Assembly (NCBI GenBank): GCA_020050965.1
Contig: JAGVJV010000012.1
Coordinates: 1-5,328 of the forward strand
Source: Parachlamydiales bacterium
Lineage (GTDB): Bacteria; Chlamydiota; Chlamydiia; Chlamydiales; Rhabdochlamydiaceae
Length of the DNA stretch: 5,328 nt
Direction: 5' to 3'
Below the pieces are notes generated by a model, which ran no database searches, was not told the DNA's origin, and was given only the letters and a program-made list of their open reading frames with translations. The translations under genes were made by a program, and so were the position numbers. Shown here one piece after another: positions 1 through 4,330 of the stretch; positions within the stretch are counted from its first letter, which is position 1; every line of letters starts with the position of its first letter.

Positions 1-237
1 CATTTCGAAGGTCGAAAAAGAACATCCTTCGACAACCCAGGTTTCTTCATCGAGCATAGCCTTTTGAACCTCTATGAATTCCTGTTTGTCCCTTTTCTTT
101 CCGTCCGGTTCGAACATATGCCTGTCCAGATGATGAACCGGAATGTCTAGAATTCCACCCAGCATAGAAGCAAATGTGGACTTGCCGCTTCCAGGAAGTC
201 CGATCAGAGCAAATTTCTTCGGGTGGTTTTTTTTCAT
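1..237 (-). CDS. P-loop kinase-like NTPase (adenylate kinase/topology-modulation type), 5' part only
   Basis: The reverse strand from the ATG at 237-235 stays open to the window edge for 79 codons, so the C-terminal half is missing. The product starts MKKNHPKKFALIG and has a Walker A loop GLPGSGKS at residues 13-20, with K19 and S20 expected to bind ATP phosphates and Mg. After it come a HLD motif (residues 36-38), a lysine-rich stretch (47-51) and a W-V-V-E-G motif (67-71). Walker A, then HLD, then W(I/V)(I/V)(D/E)G is the order I know from small cytoplasmic P-loop proteins annotated as DNA topology modulation protein (FlaR) or adenylate kinase-like, usually about 165-190 residues. The substrate is unknown and the topology name is historical. 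No Shine-Dalgarno precedes the ATG; in-frame CTG (243) and TTG (267) codons are less likely starts. It diverges from the operon to its right. Confidence 0.85.
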   Translation of the reverse strand, partial: MKKNHPKKFALIGLPGSGKSTFASMLGGILDIPVHHLDRHMFEPDGKKRDKQEFIEVQKAMLDEETWVVEGCSFSTFEM

Positions 238-276
238 AGACAGGCTGGAAATATTGGTTTTGTTCAAAAAAAACAG

Positions 277-286
277 CAGTATACTG
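277..286. repeat. Perfect 10-bp palindrome CAGTATACTG over the leftward -10 element
   Basis: CAGTATACTG equals its own reverse complement and covers the whole -10 hexamer of the leftward promoter. Because of the symmetry it also presents TATACT on the plus strand at 280-285, but no -35 lies at suitable spacing for rightward use. It could be a short operator half or just the symmetry of a -10-like sequence. The flanking bases do not extend the symmetry. Confidence 0.35.
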
Positions 287-307
287 AAAGCAAAGAGTAT
301 TTGTTAA
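278..307 (-). promoter_or_regulatory. Candidate sigma70-type promoter for the leftward P-loop gene
   Basis: On the reverse strand, TTAACA (307-302, 5 of 6 matches to TTGACA) is followed after 18 bases by TATACT (283-278, 5 of 6 matches to TATAAT). Transcription would start near 271, giving a leader of about 34 bases before the ATG at 237. The call rests on consensus matching by eye. The -10 lies inside a perfect 10-base palindrome. Confidence 0.5.
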
Positions 308-317
308 TCTTTTTCTC

Positions 318-346
318 TGGAAAATCCTCTCGGCTAATGTTATGAT
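318..346 (+). promoter_or_regulatory. Candidate extended -10 promoter for the rightward operon
   Basis: TATGAT at 341-346 (5 of 6 matches) is preceded by TG at 338-339 and one base, which makes a TGnTATGAT extended -10. A weaker -35, TGGAAA (318-323, 4 of 6), lies 17 bases upstream. Predicted start of transcription is near 353, giving a leader of about 23 bases before the ATG at 376. It is the only good rightward promoter I see ahead of the packed gene run, so it may drive all six genes. Identified by eye only. Confidence 0.55.
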
Positions 347-375
347 TCGTTAGATAATTTTCAATGGAATTCCTT

Positions 376-966
376 ATGAAAAACATCGAACACCCGCCGA
401 TTATACGGACAGACAGATTGGTGCTTAGGCAATGGAGCAGCGCAGACCTGGAGCCGTTCGCGAGCATGAATGCCGATCCTAGAGTCAGAGAATACTTTCC
501 CGGCTTGCAGACTAAGGAAGAGAGCAACCATTCCGTCTCTATCGTGTCAAACCATATTGAAAAATTCGGATGGGGATTCTGGGCATCTTCGCTTGCTGAA
601 ACGGGGGAATTCATCGGGTTCATCGGCCTCGAGGATGTCCATTTCAAAACAGACTTCACTCCAGCCGTCGAAATCGGATGGAGGCTTGCATTCAAGCATT
701 GGGGCAAAGGGTACGCAACCGAAGGGGCTCTAGCCTCTCTTCGATACGGATTTGAAACGCTCAAGCTGAATGAAATCGTGTCTTTTACGGCTGTCGGCAA
801 TATGAGATCCAGAGCTGTAATGGAACGGATCGGCATGCATCATATTCCAAAAGACGACTTTGATCATCCAAAGATCTCGGAGGGGAATCCAGTGAAGCGC
901 CATGTTCTTTATCGAATCGGTTATCAAGATTGGCAAAATGACAATGACATAGGAAAGGTTCGATGA
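376..966 (+). CDS. GNAT N-acetyltransferase, RimJ/RimL type (Acetyltransf_3)
   Basis: The 196-residue product is predicted to transfer an acetyl group from acetyl-CoA to an amine; the substrate may be a ribosomal protein N-terminus or a small molecule and cannot be read from sequence. It opens with the IIRTDRLVLRQW signature of the RimJ/RimL-like group. The acetyl-CoA pyrophosphate-binding loop is HWGKGYATEGA (residues 108-118), after the usual E-I-G-W-R strand (99-103). An N-x-R-S-R-A-V-M-E-R-I-G-M segment, typical of motif B where the helix packs near CoA, follows. Length is normal and there is no signal peptide, so it is cytoplasmic. I chose the ATG at 376 because GGAA (367-370) lies 5 bases upstream; an in-frame ATG at 364 would add four residues (MEFL) but has no ribosome site and leaves only about 11 bases of leader. 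Its TGA overlaps the start of the LRR gene as ATGA. Confidence 0.9.
   Translation: MKNIEHPPIIRTDRLVLRQWSSADLEPFASMNADPRVREYFPGLQTKEESNHSVSIVSNHIEKFGWGFWASSLAETGEFIGFIGLEDVHFKTDFTPAVEIGWRLAFKHWGKGYATEGALASLRYGFETLKLNEIVSFTAVGNMRSRAVMERIGMHHIPKDDFDHPKISEGNPVKRHVLYRIGYQDWQNDNDIGKVR
951..958 (+). promoter_or_regulatory. Ribosome binding site for the LRR gene, inside the GNAT gene end
   Basis: AGGAAAGG lies just upstream of the ATG at 963 (8 bases from the end of AGGA). It supports that start and, with the ATGA overlap at 963-966, translational coupling between the two genes. Confidence 0.65.
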
Positions 967-1967
967 ATTTCCCGTATAAACTCTTTCTTGCCCTAGCGAT
1001 GATTGTTTCAACAAGCATTGCAGCTGACGAACTGAAAGATTCAACATCTATGACTCTCAATTTAAGCAATCAGCAGTTATCAAATGTGCCTGAGGATATA
1101 TTTTTTCATAGCAGCCTTGAAGAACTCTGGCTTGACGACAACCAGATACGAGAGCTTCCCGACGCTATTTCTCAGTTGACTGCTCTTAAAAGATTAAGCA
1201 TTTATAAAAATCAACTGACTGTCTTTCCAAAGATGCTTCTGCAAATGGTAAACTTGGAACGGATCAACGCGAGCCAAAACAGACTTGAGTCCCTTCCTGC
1301 CGAAATTAAAAACCTATCAAACCTTCAAGTGCTGGACCTGAATTATAACGAATTGCACTGTTTGCCTGATGAACTTGGCGAGCTCCAAAACTTGCGTTTT
1401 CTATACCTTGCAAGCAATCATCTTTCAACTCTTCCTCAAGCATTGCGAACCCTGAAGTCTCTTGCTTATCTAAACATCACCCATAACGGCATCAATGCTC
1501 TTCAGGAATGGATCGGCGGGTGGGATAATCTTATCGAACTGCGTATGCAAAACAACAATGTTTCTTCCTTGCCAGACTCGATCGGCGACCTTAAGCAATT
1601 GAAAGAGCTTTACGCCATGAATAATCAGATCCGCGCTCTTCCGCAATCGATTGGGTATCTCGGGAATTTAAGAAAATTAATGCTGGAAAACAATCAATTA
1701 ACAACGCTTCCAGACAGCATAGGGTATTTAGAAAATCTTACTGACCTTGATCTGAGAACGAACAAGCTGAATTCTATTCCTGAAACGATCGGCAATCTAA
1801 AAAAACTCAGATGTTTGGATTTGCGAGACAACAGGTTAACTTCATTGCCGGAGAGTATCCGCAGCCTCCTCCATTTGGAAAAACTGGATGTAAGGCTTAA
1901 TAAAAATTTAGAAATACCTGCATGGTTTCAAGAACTTGAGCAGCGCGGCTGCATAATTTATTATTAA
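963..1967 (+). CDS. Exported leucine-rich repeat protein
   Basis: The product is 334 residues. Residues 1-20 look like a Sec signal peptide: a lysine at 6, a hydrophobic core LFLALAMIV (7-15), and S-I-A at 18-20 as a likely cleavage site. From residue 30 the rest is leucine-rich repeat: twelve units of exactly 23 residues (30-305) and a 29-residue C-terminal unit (306-334) ending in R-G-C-I-I-Y-Y, a typical cap of this LRR type. The unit is close to LxxLxLxxNxLxxLPxxIxxLxxL, so a curved solenoid for binding protein or other ligands is expected. No transmembrane helix, cell-wall anchor or enzyme domain follows, so the mature protein is probably periplasmic or secreted. Unit 7 (168-190) is degenerate: LP becomes LQ and two tryptophans appear. 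It is the only clearly exported product among cytoplasmic enzymes. Start supported by AGGAAAGG and the ATGA overlap. The partner is unknown. Confidence 0.92.
   Translation: MNFPYKLFLALAMIVSTSIAADELKDSTSMTLNLSNQQLSNVPEDIFFHSSLEELWLDDNQIRELPDAISQLTALKRLSIYKNQLTVFPKMLLQMVNLERINASQNRLESLPAEIKNLSNLQVLDLNYNELHCLPDELGELQNLRFLYLASNHLSTLPQALRTLKSLAYLNITHNGINALQEWIGGWDNLIELRMQNNNVSSLPDSIGDLKQLKELYAMNNQIRALPQSIGYLGNLRKLMLENNQLTTLPDSIGYLENLTDLDLRTNKLNSIPETIGNLKKLRCLDLRDNRLTSLPESIRSLLHLEKLDVRLNKNLEIPAWFQELEQRGCIIYY
1050..1877 (+). repeat. Twelve tandem 69-bp LRR-coding units
   Basis: The region encodes twelve consecutive 23-residue LRR units with no insertion or deletion between them (12 x 69 = 828 bases). 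The periodicity is clear in protein but diverged in DNA, so these are old repeats rather than a recent array expansion. The two most similar-looking neighbours are units 8-10, sharing LP(D/Q)SIG. Confidence 0.85.
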
Positions 1968-2093
1968 AAGCATGGGAAAATAACCTTCAAGCCTTATAGC
2001 GATTCATTCCCTCTGCTTTTCAGCAAAGAAAAAGAGAGATTAGCTCCGCATCTTCCTAGCTCTGTATCCATTGAACATGTCGGAAGCACTGCT

Positions 2094-2504
2094 GTGCCTG
2101 GTTTAGGAGGAAAAGGCATTCTTGATATTGCCATCGCAGTCGATAAGGCCATGATGGAAGAAGCAAAAAACAAGCTGCAAGAACTTGGATATGAATTCCG
2201 GCCCTCCTTCAGCACGCCGGATCGTTTCTATTTCATTATCTATCTGCCTGATCCGGAAGAAGGAAGCCGAAGGTACCACGTTCATTTGACTTGTCCTGAA
2301 AGCAAAGAGTGGAAAGGGCTCATAGGCTTCAGGGATTTTCTTCTTAGCAATCCTGATGCCCTTCAAGAATATGCCGAGCTGAAAAAGAAAGCAGCGATCG
2401 AAGCCGGCCAGAATGGAGAAAAATACCGGAAGATGAAAGAGCCTATGTTCCAAAAATTCAATGCTTCTCAATCAACCCGGGATGGAAGGATGAAAAAAAA
2501 ATGA
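2094..2504 (+). CDS. GrpB family protein (nucleotidyltransferase fold), frame as readable, N-terminus missing
   Basis: This is the intact 136-codon stretch of the frameshifted grpB-like gene, starting at GTG 2094, the first canonical start codon in frame. That GTG is really the valine of the G-S-T-A-V-P-G-L motif, so a protein begun here would lack 41 residues, including the glycine-serine pair that marks the nucleotidyltransferase active site; it is unlikely to be active. The retained part has G-K-G-I-L-D-I-A-I (the family's conserved acidic strand), R-Y-H-V-H-L near the middle and the F-R-D-F-L-L...Y-A-E-L-K-K helix typical of GrpB proteins. The family is named for homology to a fold and has no settled reaction; it is unrelated to the GrpE chaperone cofactor. 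The TGA overlaps the next start as ATGA (2501-2504). The family call is firm; the start is not real in my view. Confidence 0.7.
   Translation: MPGLGGKGILDIAIAVDKAMMEEAKNKLQELGYEFRPSFSTPDRFYFIIYLPDPEEGSRRYHVHLTCPESKEWKGLIGFRDFLLSNPDALQEYAELKKKAAIEAGQNGEKYRKMKEPMFQKFNASQSTRDGRMKKK
2486..2490 (+). promoter_or_regulatory. Ribosome binding site for the DHFR-like/GNAT fusion gene
   Basis: AAGGA within GGAAGGA (2484-2490) lies 10 bases before the ATG at 2501, separated by an A-rich spacer. With the ATGA overlap it lets the downstream gene be translated even if the upstream grpB-like frame is broken. Confidence 0.5.
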
Positions 2505-3478
2505 ATAAGAAAAAAAGACCTAAAATCTCAGTTTATATTGCGCTAAGCATTGATGGCTATATTGCCCGCAAAGACGACAGCCTCGATTGGCTGGATCGCG
2601 TCGGCGGATTTGATGAAGATTACGGCTTTCAAAAACTGCTTGACAGTATTGACGCGCTAATCATCGGTCGAAAAACGTATGCAATCGCTTCAACCGTTCC
2701 CGATCCATATCCTGGGAAAAGAGTCGTCGTCCTTAGCAACAGCCTGGATTCTGTAAAAGCCGGAATGGAGCTTTATAGAGGAGATCTGGAAGTACTTGCT
2801 GAAAAGCTTCATAGGGAAGGGATCAAGCATATTTGGATCGACGGAGGGTCTACGATTTCCCAATTCCTCTCGCTGCAGCTCGTGGATGAGATGACGTTGT
2901 CGATCATCCCCATCGTGCTAGGCTCAGGCATTCCTCTATTTCATGCAATGGGCAAGGAAATTCCCTGCCGCCTCCTCTCGTCTCAGTCCTATCGCAGCGG
3001 ACTCGTCCAGCAGCATTATGAGATCATCAAGCAATTCGCAGAGTCGCAAGATAACATCCATTTTAAACTTGTCGATTACGGAAGCGAGGAGTACAAAAAG
3101 TCTGTCGCCTTGCGGGAAGAAATAGTGCAAAAGTCTCTTGGGCTATCTTTTGCCTCAGAAGAGCTAAAGCTGAAAGATTATATTCACATAGCCGGTTTCT
3201 TAGGACTCGACTTATGCGCCACAGCCGTTCTTGTTCCTGAAGGCGATGTACTAAAAATGCAAAGAGTTGCTACTAAAACTCACCTTCAAAACAAAGGAAT
3301 TGGTTCTGCTTTGATGGTTTTTTGTGAAGAATACGCTAAAAAGCATGAGTACACGTCGATCTATTGTCATGCCAAAGGGGCCGCTATTCCTTTCTATCTA
3401 AAAAATAAGTATATCTTAGAGGGCGAGCCTTTTGATGAATATGGGATTTCTCATCATAAAATGAGAAAAATGATTTAG
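2501..3478 (+). CDS. Fusion of DHFR/RibD-C-like reductase domain and GNAT acetyltransferase domain
   Basis: The 325-residue product joins two families in one open frame. Residues 1-177 are a dihydrofolate reductase-like (RibD C-terminal, YwjB/YyaP-like) domain: I-A-L-S-I-D-G-Y-I-A at 13-22, S-L-D-W-L at 27-31, I-G-R-K-T-Y at 55-60, I-D-G-G-S at 113-117 and a P-I-V-L-G-S-G-I-P-L-F strand at 137-147. These fit NAD(P)H-dependent reduction of a pterin- or pyrimidine-like ligand, though most such proteins are uncharacterised. After a short linker, residues 187-325 form a GNAT domain with the acetyl-CoA loop Q-N-K-G-I-G at 263-268 and the end Y-C-H-A...P-F-Y-L-K-N typical of ElaA/YjcF-like acetyltransferases. 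Both domains appear complete, each normally a separate protein. The GNAT half is AT-richer than the reductase half. Cytoplasmic, no signal peptide. It overlaps the gene before it by ATGA and is 9 bases from the hydrolase gene. Confidence 0.88.
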   Translation: MNKKKRPKISVYIALSIDGYIARKDDSLDWLDRVGGFDEDYGFQKLLDSIDALIIGRKTYAIASTVPDPYPGKRVVVLSNSLDSVKAGMELYRGDLEVLAEKLHREGIKHIWIDGGSTISQFLSLQLVDEMTLSIIPIVLGSGIPLFHAMGKEIPCRLLSSQSYRSGLVQQHYEIIKQFAESQDNIHFKLVDYGSEEYKKSVALREEIVQKSLGLSFASEELKLKDYIHIAGFLGLDLCATAVLVPEGDVLKMQRVATKTHLQNKGIGSALMVFCEEYAKKHEYTSIYCHAKGAAIPFYLKNKYILEGEPFDEYGISHHKMRKMI

Positions 3479-3482
3479 GAAG
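3477..3482 (+). promoter_or_regulatory. Ribosome binding site for the alpha/beta hydrolase gene
   Basis: AGGAAG begins inside the TAG stop of the fusion gene and ends 5 bases before the ATG at 3488. It is one of the best Shine-Dalgarno matches in the window and fixes the hydrolase start. Confidence 0.65.
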
Positions 3483-3487
3483 CATCC

Positions 3488-4330
3488 ATGGAAAATACAG
3501 GCAGAATTGAGATAGATGGATTCAAGTTAAGATACCGCACTGAAGGCGGCGGCCCGGACGTTTTAGTTATTGGCAGTTCGATCTATTATCCTCGCAGTTT
3601 TTCGCAAAATCTTCGGAAATTTCTCCGATTGCACTTTGTTGATTATCGAGGGTTTGCAGAAGGGCCTGAAGCCGAGCTGACTTTTGATACCCTGCTTGAT
3701 GATCTTGAGTGTTTCAGGCAGAAGCTCGGCTTGGAGAAATGCATCGTCGTCGGCCATTCAGCTCACGGTCTTTTAGCCCTTGAATATGCTAAAAAGTACA
3801 AAAAGCACGTTTCCCATACTGTCATAATCGGAATGCCTCCTCACATGAGGCCGGATCACATCGCGATGGCTCAAAGCAACTGGGAAGAGTCTGTCTGGCC
3901 AGAAAGGAAAGCAGCATTCGAACGGAATATGAAGCTGATGCCTGATGAAAAGCTGAATCACCTGCCGAGAGAGCAGTGGTTTCTCCAAATGAATTTTAGA
4001 AACATTCCCAAAAGCTGGTACAATTATAATTTTGATTCAACCCCTCTTTGGCAAGGAGTCAAGCCGAACATCCATGTCCTGGATCAAATGTACCTTCGGT
4101 TTGTTCGTGAAGTTGACGTTTCTCAAGGGCTGGAGTCATTAGATCTTCCCGTTTTGCTTGTCTATGGGCGTTTTGAGTTTCTGGTAGCTCCCGTTCATTC
4201 CTGGGATCCTCTTCGGCCTAAGTTCAAAAATTTAACCGTCCGCATCTTTGAAAAAAGCGCTCATTCACCTCAGTATGAAGAACCAGACCTTTTTGATGCA
4301 GAGCTTTTGAAATGGCTGGGAGAAATATGA
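3488..4330 (+). CDS. Alpha/beta-fold hydrolase
   Basis: The 280-residue length is standard for a single-domain alpha/beta hydrolase, a fold covering esterases, peptidases, lactonases and haloalkane dehalogenases. The nucleophile elbow is G-H-S-A-H-G (89-94), making S91 the catalytic serine. The likely oxyanion strand is V-L-V-I-G-S-S (25-31), where many relatives have HG. The catalytic histidine is probably H259 in S-A-H-S-P-Q-Y-E-E-P. The acid position in Y-G-R-F-E-F-L-V-A-P (226-235) holds glutamate (E230) where aspartate is the rule. Residues about 117-205 form the lid or cap, rich in aromatic residues (W132, W137, W164, W178, W188), which suggests a bulky hydrophobic substrate. No signal peptide, so cytoplasmic. 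The TGA overlaps the phosphotransferase start (4327-4330). The substrate is unknown; a role in hydrolysing an ester or amide drug is only suggested by context. Confidence 0.9.
   Translation: MENTGRIEIDGFKLRYRTEGGGPDVLVIGSSIYYPRSFSQNLRKFLRLHFVDYRGFAEGPEAELTFDTLLDDLECFRQKLGLEKCIVVGHSAHGLLALEYAKKYKKHVSHTVIIGMPPHMRPDHIAMAQSNWEESVWPERKAAFERNMKLMPDEKLNHLPREQWFLQMNFRNIPKSWYNYNFDSTPLWQGVKPNIHVLDQMYLRFVREVDVSQGLESLDLPVLLVYGRFEFLVAPVHSWDPLRPKFKNLTVRIFEKSAHSPQYEEPDLFDAELLKWLGEI

Larger units (their letters stand above)
1972..2504 (+). pseudogene. GrpB-family gene with a one-base frameshift after codon 3
   Basis: This is the span of the apparent ancestral gene. It starts with ATG GGA AAA TAA at 1972-1983, so translation stops after three codons. 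One extra A in the four-A run at 1977-1980 would instead give M-G-K-I-T-F-K-P-Y-S and continue without interruption to the TGA at 2502-2504: 177 residues, the usual GrpB-family length. The recovered 5' part carries the family hallmark S-I-E-H-V-G-S-T-A-V-P-G, showing it is true coding sequence. Possible explanations are a sequencing or assembly error, a real inactivating deletion, or -1 slippage on A-AAA just before the TAA. The rest of the frame shows no other damage. Confidence 0.75.

Noticed and set aside
227..234. T8 run as a rightward or bidirectional terminator.
   Set aside because: It encodes the lysine-rich N-terminus of the leftward P-loop gene and no hairpin is next to it.
266..273. 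A8 run (T8 on the minus strand) as a possible terminator.
   Set aside because: No stem precedes it on either strand; it lies at the start of the predicted leftward transcript.
264..836. 190-codon open frame on the minus strand across the GNAT gene.
   Set aside because: It has no recognisable domain, covers the rightward promoter and the well-supported GNAT gene, and looks like an antisense shadow.
785..1069. Minus-strand open frames over the GNAT-LRR junction.
   Set aside because: Composition is low-information and they oppose two genes with clear family motifs; no ribosome site or promoter supports them.
1050..1877. Possible CRISPR or recent DNA tandem array because of the 69-base period.
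   Set aside because: The period is one of LRR protein units; repeats are diverged in DNA and there are no identical repeats with unique spacers.
1965..1979. The LRR gene and the grpB-like coding sequence lie in the same frame, separated by a single TAA, so stop readthrough would yield an LRR-GrpB fusion.
   Set aside because: The LRR ends in a normal family cap (RGCIIYY), the grpB-like gene has its own ATG at 1972, and shared frame arises from the one-base loss with a one-in-three chance. No readthrough signal is visible.
2103..2471. 122-codon minus-strand open frame opposite the grpB-like gene.
   Set aside because: Antisense shadow of a frame with clear GrpB motifs.
2943..3125. Serine-rich 60-codon plus-strand frame inside the fusion gene.
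   Set aside because: Out-of-frame shadow with biased composition; the fusion frame spans it without break.
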